Assembly (NCBI GenBank): GCA_028718185.1
Contig: JAQUMH010000002.1
Location: 237,332 to 301,331, forward strand
Direction of reading: 5' to 3'
DNA: 64,000 nt
DNA from: Elusimicrobiota bacterium
GTDB lineage: Bacteria > Elusimicrobiota > UBA8919
The stretch's first letter is position 1. Every line of letters starts with the position of its first letter. The translations under genes were made by a program, and so were the position numbers. Below the pieces are notes generated by a model that saw only the letters and a list, made by a program, of their open reading frames with translations, made no database searches and was not told the DNA's origin. Positions 41,824 through 50,224 of the stretch are shown piece after piece.

Positions 41824-42009
41824 TTACCAACTAGACTTAGTAACTCCTGGAATTAATCCCTTGTGTGCAAAATTCCTAAAACAGATTCTGCATAATCCAA
41901 AATCTCTTAAAAAACCACGAGGACGTCCACATATACGACATCTGCTATATCTCCTCGTTAAGTATTTTGGCGTCTTTCTCTGTTTTATTATTAAACATTT
42001 CTTTGCCAT
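41824..42009 (-). CDS. rpsZ: 30S ribosomal protein S14, zinc type
   Basis: This 61-residue S14 has the zinc form '[21 protein letters not shown]' (two CxxC pairs). It begins [16 protein letters not shown]. The ATG at 42009 is preferred to a GTG at 42018. It is the usual gene between rplE and rpsH. Confidence 0.95.
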   Translation of the reverse strand: MAKKCLIIKQRKTPKYLTRRYSRCRICGRPRGFLRDFGLCRICFRNFAHKGLIPGVTKSSW

Positions 42010-42011
42010 AT

Positions 42012-42060
42012 TTAACACTCGCTGACTTTACGCTGATTTTTTCAACGCTTATCTGCGGCC
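42012..42060. repeat. tandem-word inverted repeat, family B, overlapping rplE
   Basis: CTCGCTGACTTTACGCTGAT faces TCAACGCTTATCTGCGGCC. The right arm encodes the last five residues and stop codon of rplE. Confidence 0.75.
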
Positions 42061-42596
42061 TTTTTGAACGGCATTCCCAATGACGAAAGTAACTCTTTTG
42101 CATCAGAATCATCTTTTGCAGTTGTTACTATTGTTATATTCATTCCTCTTGCTTTATCCGACTTGTCAAGCGCTATTTCAGGAAATATATATTGTTCCGT
42201 TAAACCAAGATTATAATTTCCACTGCCATCAAATTTAGATGAATCAAGTCCTCTAAAATCTCTGATTTTTGGGATAGATATATTTACGAGACGGTCAAAA
42301 AATTCGTACATTCTATTGCCTCTAAGTGTCACTTTAAGACCAATCGGCATTCCCTCTCTTAACTTAAAAGCTGATATTGATTTTTTTGCTCTTCGCAAAA
42401 GTGGTTTCTGTCCGGTAATAGCAGCAAGCTCCAGAGATGCTACGTCTATCGCCTTAGGATTTTCCCTTGCATCGGACACACCCATATTGATAACAACCTT
42501 CTCAAGTTTAGGAACTTGATGGATGTTGCCACATTTAAGCTTTTCCATCAATTCAGATATAATAACTTTTTTATAAGCTTCTCTTAACCTTGCCAT
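42042..42596 (-). CDS. rplE: 50S ribosomal protein L5
   Basis: L5 (184 residues) binds 5S rRNA and contacts the P-site tRNA. It has '[19 protein letters not shown]' near 32, '[34 protein letters not shown]' near 58-92 and '[15 protein letters not shown]' near 128. The family usually ends at LGMPF(R/K). Here five additional residues (AADKR) and the stop are encoded by a family B repeat arm. Confidence 0.96.
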   Translation of the reverse strand: MARLREAYKKVIISELMEKLKCGNIHQVPKLEKVVINMGVSDARENPKAIDVASLELAAITGQKPLLRRAKKSISAFKLREGMPIGLKVTLRGNRMYEFFDRLVNISIPKIRDFRGLDSSKFDGSGNYNLGLTEQYIFPEIALDKSDKARGMNITIVTTAKDDSDAKELLSSLGMPFKKAADKR

Positions 42597-42603
42597 AATA
42601 AAA

Positions 42604-42670
42604 CCAATTGAAAAATTAAAAAATTAGAAAGATTCTAAAATCTTTGAATCTTTTAATCTTCGTAATTTCC
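42604..42670. repeat. tandem-word inverted repeat, family D
   Basis: CAATTGAAAAATTAAAAAAT, TAGAAAGATTC face AAAATCTTTGAATCTTTTAA. It lies between rplX and rplE. Confidence 0.72.
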
Positions 42671-42671
42671 T

Positions 42672-42980
42672 CTAAACAATCATCTCCCCGCATTTTTTAC
42701 ATATACGAGTCTTTTCACCATCGGAAATAACTGCCCATTTCTGACGAGTTGGCTTGTCACATTTTGGACAAACAAGTATCAATCTTGATAGTGGAAGCGG
42801 GGCTTCTTTTTCTCTTATACCGCCAGGATCTGTCTGGGTCGGCTTAGTATGTCTTTTTACAAAATTAACTTTTGAAACAATAGCAGTATTTTTCTTAGGA
42901 AAAATCTTTAAGACTTCGCCCGTCTTACCTTTATCTTTACCTGCTAAAACAATTACTTTATCTTTCTTTTTTATATGCAT
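42672..42980 (-). CDS. rplX: 50S ribosomal protein L24 with C-terminal zinc ribbon
   Basis: L24 (102 residues from the ATG at 42980) starts 'MHIKKKDKVIVLAGKDKGKTGEVLKI' (KOW motif) and ends with a four-cysteine ribbon 'CPKCDKPTRQKW...RICKKCG'. L24 initiates 50S assembly. A GTG at 42992 is an alternative start. Confidence 0.95.
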   Translation of the reverse strand: MHIKKKDKVIVLAGKDKGKTGEVLKIFPKKNTAIVSKVNFVKRHTKPTQTDPGGIREKEAPLPLSRLILVCPKCDKPTRQKWAVISDGEKTRICKKCGEMIV

Positions 42981-42995
42981 TGTTCGTCCCACTCA

Positions 42996-43065
42996 CACGC
43001 GAATAAACGCTAATCAAACGCTAATATTCGCAAATATCCGCGTTACATTCGCGACCATTCGCGGC
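42996..43065. repeat. tandem-word inverted repeat, family C
   Basis: CACGCGAATAAACGC, TAATCAAACGCTAATATTCG, CAAATATCCGCG, ATTCGCGACCATTCGCGG: nearly the same wording as at 40119. It lies between rplN and rplX. Confidence 0.78.
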
Positions 43066-43067
43066 AT

Positions 43068-43436
43068 TTAAACGACTTCTGGGGCAAGAGAAATTATTTT
43101 CAAAAAATTCTTTTCTCTCAGCTCTCTTGCTACCGGACCGAATATTCTTGTACCACGCGGCTCATTTTCTACATCAATGATCACTGCTGCATTATCATCA
43201 AACTTTACATAACTACCATCGGCACGTCGAACTTCTTTAACACATCTAACAATAACAGCACGAACTTTTTCACCTTTTTTAATTGTAGCTGTAGGAAGAG
43301 CATCAAACACAGAGGCAATAATTATATCACCCAGTGAAGCATACTTTCTATGACTTCCACCTAACATGCGAAAGCACCTTATCTTTCTTGCTCCCGTGTT
43401 ATCTGCAACTGTTATAATAGAACGTTCTTGAATCAT
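43068..43436 (-). CDS. rplN: 50S ribosomal protein L14
   Basis: L14 (122 residues, normal length) has '[30 protein letters not shown]' near 10-40 and '[18 protein letters not shown]' near 90-108. It takes part in an intersubunit bridge. AATAGGTGTTGAT precedes the ATG. Confidence 0.97.
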   Translation of the reverse strand: MIQERSIITVADNTGARKIRCFRMLGGSHRKYASLGDIIIASVFDALPTATIKKGEKVRAVIVRCVKEVRRADGSYVKFDDNAAVIIDVENEPRGTRIFGPVARELREKNFLKIISLAPEVV

Positions 43437-43446
43437 ATCAACACCT

Positions 43447-43520
43447 ATTAAAAGATTACAAGATTAAATATTAGAAAGATTGCAAATCTTTAAATCTTTG
43501 AATCTTTCAATTTTTCAATC
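43447..43520. repeat. tandem-word inverted repeat, family D, overlapping rpsQ
   Basis: TTAAAAGATTACAAGATT, AAATATTAGAAAGATTG face CAAATCTTTAAATC, TTTGAATCTTTCAATTTTTC. The right arm encodes the last eight residues of rpsQ. Confidence 0.78.
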
Positions 43521-43744
43521 GCCTTTATTATTGCCCATCTTTTCGTTTTTGAAATTGGTCTAGTTTCTATTATCTCAACTTTATCACCTACGTGAGTTTC
43601 GTTTTTATCGTCATGTACATATAATTTCGTACTATGTCTCACAATTTTTCCATAAAGAGGGTGACGGCTCGTCCAATTAACCCTTACAACCCTGGTTTTG
43701 TCCATTTTCTCACTTATTACCACACCGGTTTTTATCTTTCTCAC
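43490..43744 (-). CDS. rpsQ: 30S ribosomal protein S17
   Basis: S17 (84 residues) is an OB-fold primary binder of 16S rRNA: 'KTGVVISEKMDKTRVVRV', 'HPLYGKIVRHSTKLYVHD' and 'GDKVEIIETRPISKTKRWAII'. The C-terminal EKLKDSKI is encoded by the arm of a family D repeat. Its start overlaps the rpmC stop by 4 nt. Confidence 0.96.
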   Translation of the reverse strand: MRKIKTGVVISEKMDKTRVVRVNWTSRHPLYGKIVRHSTKLYVHDDKNETHVGDKVEIIETRPISKTKRWAIIKAIEKLKDSKI

Positions 43745-43944
43745 TTTTTCACCTTATCATGAATAATAGTATTCATCCTTGCTATTTGCCGTCTTAAAAT
43801 TCTTATTTCAAGAGGATTTTTAATAGGCGTTACTTTATGCGCAAATTTTAACTTAAATAACTTTTCTTTCGCTTCTAAAAGTTTTGATTTTAACTCGTCG
43901 ATTGTAAGTTCTTTTATATTTACTTCTTTCTTTTCTTTCGCCAT
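43741..43944 (-). CDS. rpmC: 50S ribosomal protein L29
   Basis: L29 (67 residues) is a helical hairpin at the tunnel exit, where trigger factor and SRP bind. It has 'IKELTIDELKSKLLEAKEKLFKLKFAH' and 'NPLEIRILRRQIARMNTII'. It is coupled to rpsQ by a 4-nt overlap. Confidence 0.95.
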   Translation of the reverse strand: MAKEKKEVNIKELTIDELKSKLLEAKEKLFKLKFAHKVTPIKNPLEIRILRRQIARMNTIIHDKVKK

Positions 43945-43951
43945 ACTAATT

Positions 43952-44040
43952 AGAAGCGGATTTACGCTGAACTCAACGCTGATTCACGCAGATAATTTCT
44001 GCGTTCATCCGCGTAGTTATCCGCGTTTATCTGCTTCTAC
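43952..44040. repeat. tandem-word inverted repeat, family B
   Basis: AGAAGCGGATTTACGCTGA, ACTCAACGCTGATTCACGC face CTGCGTTCATCCGCGTAG, TTATCCGCGTTTATCTGC and TTCTAC. It lies between rplP and rpmC and is nearly the same as the copy at 46871. Confidence 0.82.
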
Positions 44041-44048
44041 CCTTTTTA

Positions 44049-44459
44049 TTATTGGCCGCGTTCTAAAAATCTCACTCTTATTGGAAGTTTATGAGCAACC
44101 AAGTTAAATGCCTTTATTGCTTCGGCTTTTTCTAAACCGGAAATTTCGAACATAACCCTTCCCGGCTTAACAACTGCAACCCATGACTCAACAAGTCCTT
44201 TTCCTTTTCCCATTCGAGTTTCAGCCGGCTTTTTTGTAAAAGGTTTATCCGGAAATATTCTTATCCAGACTCTGCCGTTTTTACTAATTGCCCTGGTCAA
44301 TGCTATTCTGCATGCTTCAATCTGGTTTGCTGTAACCCAAGCGGTACCAAGTGATTGTACTCCATATTCACCAAAACTGACATCAGTACCACCAGATGCA
44401 TTACCTTTCATTCTACCACGCTGCATTTTTCTATATTTTACTCTCTTCGGAGATAACAT
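44049..44459 (-). CDS. rplP: 50S ribosomal protein L16
   Basis: L16 (136 residues) organises the A-site tRNA region. It starts '[21 protein letters not shown]' and has '[46 protein letters not shown]' near 42-88. Its first 29 nt overlap the 3' end of rpsC in another frame, an unusually long overlap for this pair. Confidence 0.97.
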   Translation of the reverse strand: MLSPKRVKYRKMQRGRMKGNASGGTDVSFGEYGVQSLGTAWVTANQIEACRIALTRAISKNGRVWIRIFPDKPFTKKPAETRMGKGKGLVESWVAVVKPGRVMFEISGLEKAEAIKAFNLVAHKLPIRVRFLERGQ

Positions 44460-45201
44460 TATCTTCTTCCTCTTTAACGATTTCTTCTTCAGGAACCAAT
44501 TTTTCTTCTTCTTTTACAACAATGTCTTCTGGTTTTTCTATAAGCCGTGCCTCATCAACCATCTCTTTTTCAGTTTTCCGAAAAAGTTCTTTTTTGAAAA
44601 TCCATACTTTAACACCGATTATTCCCATTGTAGTAAGAGATTCTGCAAATCCATAATCAATTTCAGCTCTAAATGTCTGCAAAGGAATCCTGCCTTCTTT
44701 TAACCATTCTGTTCTTGCAATTTCATTACCGCCAAGACGACCAGCGACCATAACCTTTATTCCAAGCGCACCGGATCCCATCGCTTTTTCAATTGCTTTT
44801 TTCATCGCCCTTCTATATGAGCCTTTTTTTTCAAGTTGCATAGCTATACCTTCTGCAACAAGTTGCGCATTTGTTTCCGGTAGCTTTATTTCCATTATAT
44901 TTACTATGGTCTTTTTATCGGAAATTTCTTCTATTTCTTTCTTTAAACTTTCAACATCTGCTCCCCGTTTGCCTATAACAAGCCCCGGACGAGCAGAAAA
45001 AATGTTAACTTTTAAATATTTCCCTGCTCTCTCTATAGTTATCTTTGATACGGCAGCAAATTTAAGCCGTTCTTTCACGAATCTTCTTATTCTGAAATCT
45101 TCTTCTAAAAGGTCAGCCATATTGCGACGGGAAAACCACTTGGAATCCCAATCAGCAGAATAACCTAACCTTAACCCCTTCGGATGAACTTTTTGTCCCA
45201 T
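44431..45201 (-). CDS. rpsC: 30S ribosomal protein S3 with acidic tail
   Basis: S3 (256 residues) shapes the mRNA entry site. It has '[13 protein letters not shown]' at the start, the KH domain '[20 protein letters not shown]' near 65-84 and the C-terminal '[20 protein letters not shown]'. The last 35 residues are Glu/Val-rich ([18 protein letters not shown]...) and overlap rplP. The ATG at 45201 is preferred over an upstream in-frame start at 45231 because homologues begin MGQK. Confidence 0.97.
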   Translation of the reverse strand: MGQKVHPKGLRLGYSADWDSKWFSRRNMADLLEEDFRIRRFVKERLKFAAVSKITIERAGKYLKVNIFSARPGLVIGKRGADVESLKKEIEEISDKKTIVNIMEIKLPETNAQLVAEGIAMQLEKKGSYRRAMKKAIEKAMGSGALGIKVMVAGRLGGNEIARTEWLKEGRIPLQTFRAEIDYGFAESLTTMGIIGVKVWIFKKELFRKTEKEMVDEARLIEKPEDIVVKEEEKLVPEEEIVKEEEDNVISEESKI

Positions 45202-45205
45202 AGTT

Positions 45206-45300
45206 TGCTCCGCAAACTCGCTGATTGCCACTGATATTTATACGCTGATTACCGCTGATAAATCTGCGGGCATCTGTGCCTTTTATCTGCGGCTATCTGC
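45206..45300. repeat. tandem-word inverted repeat, family B, overlapping rplV
   Basis: TTTGCTCCGCAAA, CTCGCTGATTGCCACTGAT, TACGCTGATTACCGCTGAT face AATCTGCGGGCATCTG, TTATCTGCGGCTATCTGCG. The right arm encodes the final residues and stop of rplV. Confidence 0.8.
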
Positions 45301-45615
45301 GACTACAATTGTCAAATGACAAGTTTTTCTTTTATATGGATTTCCTCTGCCTTGTGCTCCGGGTCTCATTCTTTTTATCGGTGGTCCCATAGTTGCATAA
45401 GCTTCTTTTACAAAAACTGTTTCAGGATTCTTTAAACGCCCGCAATTAGCAGTCGCTGATTTTAAAGCTTTTTCAATAAAATGAACCGAACCCTTTTTTA
45501 CAAACATAAGTAAATTAAAAGCATCGGAAACTCTTTTACCTTGTATAAGTTTAAGAATTTGTCCAACTTTTCTATATGAATATCTTCCAAATTTTGAAAC
45601 TGCTTTAGCTTCCAT
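45283..45615 (-). CDS. rplV: 50S ribosomal protein L22
   Basis: L22 (110 residues) lines the exit tunnel and carries the macrolide-site loop 'AYATMGPPIKRMRPGAQGRGNPYKR' near 72-96. The family normally ends 'HLTIVV' plus a few residues; here ADSRR and the stop are encoded by the GCAGATA words of a family B repeat. AAGGTGTTA precedes the ATG. Confidence 0.96.
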   Translation of the reverse strand: MEAKAVSKFGRYSYRKVGQILKLIQGKRVSDAFNLLMFVKKGSVHFIEKALKSATANCGRLKNPETVFVKEAYATMGPPIKRMRPGAQGRGNPYKRKTCHLTIVVADSRR

Positions 45616-45631
45616 TTTAACACCTTAATTA

Positions 45632-45703
45632 ACTGCGTTCACATGTTCACGTGTTCATATGTTCAAATTTTAACAAATCAACAAATCAACTCGTGAACGC
45701 CTT
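45632..45703. repeat. tandem-word inverted repeat, family T
   Basis: GTTCACAT, GTTCACGT, GTTCATAT and GTTCAAAT (period 8), then a turn with ACAAATCAAC twice, then TCGTGAACGC. It lies between rpsS and rplV. Confidence 0.78.
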
Positions 45704-45711
45704 TTATGTCT

Positions 45712-45999
45712 CTATGTCTTTTCTAACGCTTCTTTTGTATGAGCGGCACCGTGACCCCTGAAAAATCTTGTAGGTGAAAACTCGCCTAGACGATGACCTA
45801 CCATATTTTCAGTAATATAAACTGATATAAATTTTCTACCATTATGGACTCCAAAAGTATGACCAACAAACTCAGGCGGAATAACAGAAACTCGCGCCCA
45901 TGTTTTTATAACTGTTTTTTGTCCGGTTGCATTTAATTTTTCAACTTTTTTTAGAAGTTTTTCGTCAATATAAGGACCTTTTTTTGTTGACCTGCCCAT
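45712..45999 (-). CDS. rpsS: 30S ribosomal protein S19
   Basis: S19 (95 residues) sits in the 30S head. It has '[34 protein letters not shown]' and '[33 protein letters not shown]', the classic pattern. Length is normal. Confidence 0.97.
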   Translation of the reverse strand: MGRSTKKGPYIDEKLLKKVEKLNATGQKTVIKTWARVSVIPPEFVGHTFGVHNGRKFISVYITENMVGHRLGEFSPTRFFRGHGAAHTKEALEKT

Positions 46000-46022
46000 T
46001 ATCTTTTACTCCTTAACTACCT

Positions 46023-46859
46023 TTATCTTACTCCTTTTGGCCTTCTATTTATTATGTACATACTTGTCCATTTCTTTTTTGATCTTGTCTTAAAACCTTT
46101 TGCCGGCTGATTCCACGGTGAACGAGGTTGATTATTACCCTTTGACTTACCTCTACCACCCCCATGTGGATGGTCAACTGAATTCATCGCTGTCCCACGA
46201 ACAGTGGGTCTTATACCAAGATGCCTGCTTCTACCGGCATTCCCTAATGTAATATTTTCGTGGTCTAAATTACCAACCTGCCCAACTGTGGCATAACATT
46301 TTAACCATAATATTCTTATTTCGCCGGAAGGCATTTTTATTTGCGCAAATTCACCTTCTTTTGACATTATCTGAGCAACACCACCTGCTGAACGGACAAG
46401 TTTGGCACCTAAACCCGGAACAAGTTCTATGTTGTGTATTTGCGTTCCTAAAGGAATACTTGAAAGCGGAAGAGCATTACCATTTTTTATTTCAACATTT
46501 TCTCCACTTTCTATTATATCACCAACTTTTAATCCTAACGGACATATTATATATCTTTTCTCACCATCAGTATATTTTACAAGTGCTATACGGGAAGACC
46601 GGTTTGGATCATATTCAACTGCAATAACATCTGCTTTTATATTGCGTTTGTCCCTCTTAAAATCAATAAGACGATACATCCTTTTATGTCCGCCACCATG
46701 GTGACGAACAGTTATCCGTCCGGTGTTATTTCTACCACCGGTTTTCTTCAATTGAACTAATAATGACTTTTCCGGAGTTTTTTTTGTTATATCCGAAAAA
46801 TCATCCGTAGTTATAAATCGCCTTGACGGCGTATATGGTATATATGATTTTATTCCCAT
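46023..46859 (-). CDS. rplB: 50S ribosomal protein L2
   Basis: L2 (278 residues from the ATG at 46859) is needed for peptidyl transferase assembly. It has '[26 protein letters not shown]' near 40-65 and the conserved C-terminal '[21 protein letters not shown]' near 219-240, including the essential His. An alternative TTG lies at 46868. Confidence 0.97.
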   Translation of the reverse strand: MGIKSYIPYTPSRRFITTDDFSDITKKTPEKSLLVQLKKTGGRNNTGRITVRHHGGGHKRMYRLIDFKRDKRNIKADVIAVEYDPNRSSRIALVKYTDGEKRYIICPLGLKVGDIIESGENVEIKNGNALPLSSIPLGTQIHNIELVPGLGAKLVRSAGGVAQIMSKEGEFAQIKMPSGEIRILWLKCYATVGQVGNLDHENITLGNAGRSRHLGIRPTVRGTAMNSVDHPHGGGRGKSKGNNQPRSPWNQPAKGFKTRSKKKWTSMYIINRRPKGVR

Positions 46860-46870
46860 GTTAAACAACG

Positions 46871-46960
46871 TAGAAGCTGATTTACGCTGAACTCAACGCT
46901 GATTCACGCTGATAATTTCCGCGTTCATCTACGTAGTTATCTGCGTTTATCTGCTTCTAT
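46871..46960. repeat. tandem-word inverted repeat, family B
   Basis: TAGAAGCTGATTTACGCTG, AACTCAACGCTGATTCACGC face TTCCGCGTTCATCTACG, TAGTTATCTGCGTTTATC and TGCTTCTA. It lies between rplW and rplB and is about 90 percent identical to 43952-44040 by eye. Confidence 0.82.
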
Positions 46961-46966
46961 TCCTTT

Positions 46967-47257
46967 TTAGACGCCTTCTGCTAATTTTATTGTTTGACCC
47001 TTTTTTATTTTTACAATTGCTTTTTTTAAATCTGATCTATAACCCGCATGAACACCCATTCTTCTTAATTTCCCTGACATTATAGAAGTATGAACATCAA
47101 CAACTTCAACATTAAACAAATCTTCAACTGCCTTTTTTATTTGGTTTTTATTAGCATTCTTTGCAACTATAAAAACAAATTTATTTTCTTTGTCTTTTAT
47201 ATTAGTTGTTTTCTCTGTAATAAGCGGTCTCTTTATTATATTGAAAGTGTCGAGCAT
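46967..47257 (-). CDS. rplW: 50S ribosomal protein L23
   Basis: L23 (96 residues) lies at the tunnel exit and docks SRP and trigger factor. It has 'IIKRPLITEKTTNIKDKENKFVFIV' and 'NKNQIKKAVEDLFNVEVVDV'. Its start overlaps the end of rplD by 22 nt. Confidence 0.95.
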   Translation of the reverse strand: MLDTFNIIKRPLITEKTTNIKDKENKFVFIVAKNANKNQIKKAVEDLFNVEVVDVHTSIMSGKLRRMGVHAGYRSDLKKAIVKIKKGQTIKLAEGV

Positions 47258-47856
47258 CTATCTAGTGACTCCTTTGTAAAAATAATTCTATTGGCATTTA
47301 AAACATTATAAGTTGTTAATTCTGAAATATCGCAAACATTAAGCAAAGCTATATTTCTTGAAGCCGTATTAAAAATTTTATCTCTTTTTAACACTAACAG
47401 AACCTTATCTTTCAATTTCAGGTTTTTGAGAATTTTAGATACTTCTTTTGTTTTTGGTTTTTCAATTTTAACTTCATCAACTACGATTATCCCTTTATCT
47501 TTTGCCTTTGATGATAGTGCCGATAACAGAGCTATACGAACTTTCTTTTTAGGCATTGAATATGAAAACTCTCTTGGTTTTTTAGCAAAAATTACCCCAC
47601 CATGCCGCCAAAGCGGTGAACGAATACTACCCGCCCTTGCGCGACCGGTACCTTTCTGCTTCCATGGTTTTCTACCGGAACCGGACACTTCTGCTCTGGT
47701 TTTAGCAGCATGTGTTCCTTGACGAGCATTGGCAAGATACCATTTAACCACTTCATGCATTAAGGCAATATTAATTTTATTATTAAAAATATTTTCAGGT
47801 AAAGTCACTTTACCTGTTTGCTCACCGCTTGTATTATATATGTTTACTTCAATCAT
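47236..47856 (-). CDS. rplD: 50S ribosomal protein L4
   Basis: L4 (206 residues) has the tunnel loop 'GTHAAKTRAEVSGSGRKPWKQKGTGRARAGSIRSPLWRHGG' near 47-87. In some bacteria L4 also represses its own operon. It is followed by rplW with a 22-nt overlap. Confidence 0.96.
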   Translation of the reverse strand: MIEVNIYNTSGEQTGKVTLPENIFNNKINIALMHEVVKWYLANARQGTHAAKTRAEVSGSGRKPWKQKGTGRARAGSIRSPLWRHGGVIFAKKPREFSYSMPKKKVRIALLSALSSKAKDKGIIVVDEVKIEKPKTKEVSKILKNLKLKDKVLLVLKRDKIFNTASRNIALLNVCDISELTTYNVLNANRIIFTKESLDRCSTLSI

Positions 47857-47865
47857 AAATAACCT

Positions 47866-48573
47866 TTACTTTTTTCCTTTAACTTCCTTTTTCACTTCTT
47901 TTTTAACTTCTTTCTTTGCTTCCTTATGCGATTCAACTTTCACTTTGATATTTTTTATAGTTTGAGATATTATAACTTCAGAATTTCTAACACCCGGCAC
48001 AGCACCTTTTATTAACAAAAGATTGTCTTCCGGTATTGTTTTTACTACTTTTAATTTTTGGATTGTAACTCCGCTACCACCCATTCTGCCTGCCATTCTA
48101 AGACCCTTTCTAACTTTTTGCGGTCTTTGCGGACCAATAGCACCAGGAGCACGTTGTTTATCCGATTGACCATGTGTAGCAGGACCACCGCCAAAACCAT
48201 GTCTTTTAACAACACCCTGAAAACCATGGCCTTTAGAAATACCAGTGACATCAACAAAATCTCCAATAGCAAAAATATCGCTTTTTATTTCCTGACCAAC
48301 CTGATATTCATCCGGATTGTCAACTCTAAACTCTTTAAGTCGTGCAAATATATTAGTTCCTGCTTTTTTTAAATGACCAAGTTGCGCCTTGTTAAGTTTT
48401 TTTTCTTCAGTTTTATCATAGCCAACCTGGATAGCATTATAACCATTAGTTTTTATTGTTTTCTTCTGAATTACAATGCAAGGTTCCGCAGAAATAACAG
48501 TTACAGGAACTGCTTCCCCTTTATCTAAAAATATTTGCGTCATCCCGATTTTTGTTCCTACTATTGATTTCAT
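47866..48573 (-). CDS. rplC: 50S ribosomal protein L3 with lysine-rich tail
   Basis: L3 (235 residues) approaches the peptidyl transferase centre with 'GKGHGFQGVVKRHGFGGGPATHGQSDKQRAPGAIGPQRPQKVRKGLRMAGRMGG' near 113-166. The last 20 residues are a repeat (KEVKKEVKKEVKGKK) beyond the normal end. Confidence 0.96.
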   Translation of the reverse strand: MKSIVGTKIGMTQIFLDKGEAVPVTVISAEPCIVIQKKTIKTNGYNAIQVGYDKTEEKKLNKAQLGHLKKAGTNIFARLKEFRVDNPDEYQVGQEIKSDIFAIGDFVDVTGISKGHGFQGVVKRHGFGGGPATHGQSDKQRAPGAIGPQRPQKVRKGLRMAGRMGGSGVTIQKLKVVKTIPEDNLLLIKGAVPGVRNSEVIISQTIKNIKVKVESHKEAKKEVKKEVKKEVKGKK

Positions 48574-48593
48574 ATAAAATCTATTAATTGTCC

Positions 48594-48923
48594 TTACGCT
48601 TTTATCTCCACATCTACACCAGCTGGTAAATCCAGCTTCATAAGAGCATCTACTGTTTGAGGTGTCGGCTGTAAAATATCAATAAGCCGTTTGTGAATTC
48701 TCATTTCAAACTGTTCCCGTGCTTTTTTATCACAATGCGGAGAACTAAGTACTGTATACTTTTTTATTCTCATGGGCAAAAGAACAGGACCGGAAATTGA
48801 TGCTCCTGTCCGCTTTGCTGTTTGAATTATTTCAGCTAACGACTGGTCAAGCATTTTATGGTCATATGCTTGCAACTTAATTCTTATTCTCTGTGATTGT
48901 ATTAACTGTTCTGTTTTTGCCAT
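48594..48923 (-). CDS. rpsJ: 30S ribosomal protein S10
   Basis: S10 (109 residues) also acts as NusE in antitermination. It has '[39 protein letters not shown]' and '[23 protein letters not shown]'. It begins with about seven residues more than most homologues. It lies 4 bp after tuf. Confidence 0.97.
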   Translation of the reverse strand: MAKTEQLIQSQRIRIKLQAYDHKMLDQSLAEIIQTAKRTGASISGPVLLPMRIKKYTVLSSPHCDKKAREQFEMRIHKRLIDILQPTPQTVDALMKLDLPAGVDVEIKA

Positions 48924-48927
48924 TTGT

Positions 48928-50133
48928 TTACTCTATTATTTCACTAACAACACCGGATCCGACAGTGTGACCACCCTCTCTAATAGCGAATCTCAGTTCT
49001 TTTTCCATTGCGATAGGGGTAATCAATTCTCCAACCACTTCAACATTATCACCTGGCATTACCATTTCTACTCCTTTTGGTAAATTTACTATTCCGGTAA
49101 CATCTGTTGTTCTAAAGTAAAATTGAGGACGATACCCATTGAAAAACGGTGTATGTCTTCCACCTTCATCCTTTGTCAAAATATATACCTGCCCTCTGAA
49201 TTTTTTATGAGGTGTAATACTGCCGGGAGCAGCAATAACCTGACCACGTTCTATCTGCTCTTTTTCTACTCCTCTTAAAAGCACACCGACATTATCTCCA
49301 GCCTGTGCTTCATCAAGTATTTTCCTGAACATTTCTACACTTGTCGCAACTGATTTTCTGGTCTCCTGAATTCCAACTATCTCAACAGCATCACCTGTTC
49401 TTACTTTTCCCTTTTCAATTCTTCCCGTTGCAACAGTTCCACGTCCAGTAATAGTAAACACATCTTCAACACTCATTAAAAACGGCTTATCTACATCTCT
49501 CTTGGGATCCGGAATAGTAGCATCAATCGCATCCATTAATTTCCATATTGACGGTTCACCAATTTCGCTTTGGTCACCTTGTATTGCTTTTAAAGCACTT
49601 CCTCTTATAATAGGTGTCTTGTCGCCGGGAAACTGATACTTATTCAAAAGTTCTCTAATTTCTAACTCAACCAAATCAACAAGTTCAGTATCGGTAACTA
49701 TATCAACTTTGTTAAGATAAACAACTATGTAAGGTACATTAACCTGCCTAGCAAGAAGAATATGTTCGCGAGTTTGCGGCATTGGACCATCAGCTGCTGA
49801 AACAACAAGAATAGCACCGTCCATTTGAGCAGCACCAGTAATCATATTTTTCACATAGTCAGCGTGACCCGGACAGTCAATATGTGCATAGTGACGTTTT
49901 GCCGTTTCATATTCAACATGACTAATAGCAATGGTTAAAATTTTGGTTTCATCACGTCTGCCCTGCGATTCTGACGCTTTAGCGACTTGATCATAATTAA
50001 TATACTTTGATAACCCTTTACCTTCCAACACTTTTGTGATTGCTGATGTCAAAAGCGTTTTGCCATGATCAACATGCCCTATTGTTCCTACATTCACATG
50101 TAATTTCTTCCTCTCAAATTTTTGCTTAGCCAT
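48928..50133 (-). CDS. tuf: elongation factor Tu
   Basis: EF-Tu (401 residues) brings aminoacyl-tRNA to the ribosome. The P-loop GHVDHGKT is at 19-26, '[23 protein letters not shown]' near 81-103, 'NKVD' near 136 and 'GSALKA' near 173. Domains 2 and 3 are complete, ending '[16 protein letters not shown]'. It is the only tuf copy in the window. GGAGGGTAAGT precedes the ATG. Confidence 0.98.
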   Translation of the reverse strand: MAKQKFERKKLHVNVGTIGHVDHGKTLLTSAITKVLEGKGLSKYINYDQVAKASESQGRRDETKILTIAISHVEYETAKRHYAHIDCPGHADYVKNMITGAAQMDGAILVVSAADGPMPQTREHILLARQVNVPYIVVYLNKVDIVTDTELVDLVELEIRELLNKYQFPGDKTPIIRGSALKAIQGDQSEIGEPSIWKLMDAIDATIPDPKRDVDKPFLMSVEDVFTITGRGTVATGRIEKGKVRTGDAVEIVGIQETRKSVATSVEMFRKILDEAQAGDNVGVLLRGVEKEQIERGQVIAAPGSITPHKKFRGQVYILTKDEGGRHTPFFNGYRPQFYFRTTDVTGIVNLPKGVEMVMPGDNVEVVGELITPIAMEKELRFAIREGGHTVGSGVVSEIIE

Positions 50134-50146
50134 ACTTACCCTCCAT

Positions 50147-50212
50147 AGAATTAGTAGATAGGTTTAAGTAGTTAGGGGCTTGGGATTTTTCTCACTCCTA
50201 TCTACTAACACC
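50147..50212. repeat. inverted repeat spacer, family E-like
   Basis: AGTAGATAGG at 50153 faces CCTATCTACT at 50199-50208, with TAAGTAGTTAGGGG between. It lies between fusA and tuf. Confidence 0.65.
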
Positions 50213-50224
50213 TCACTACTGTTT

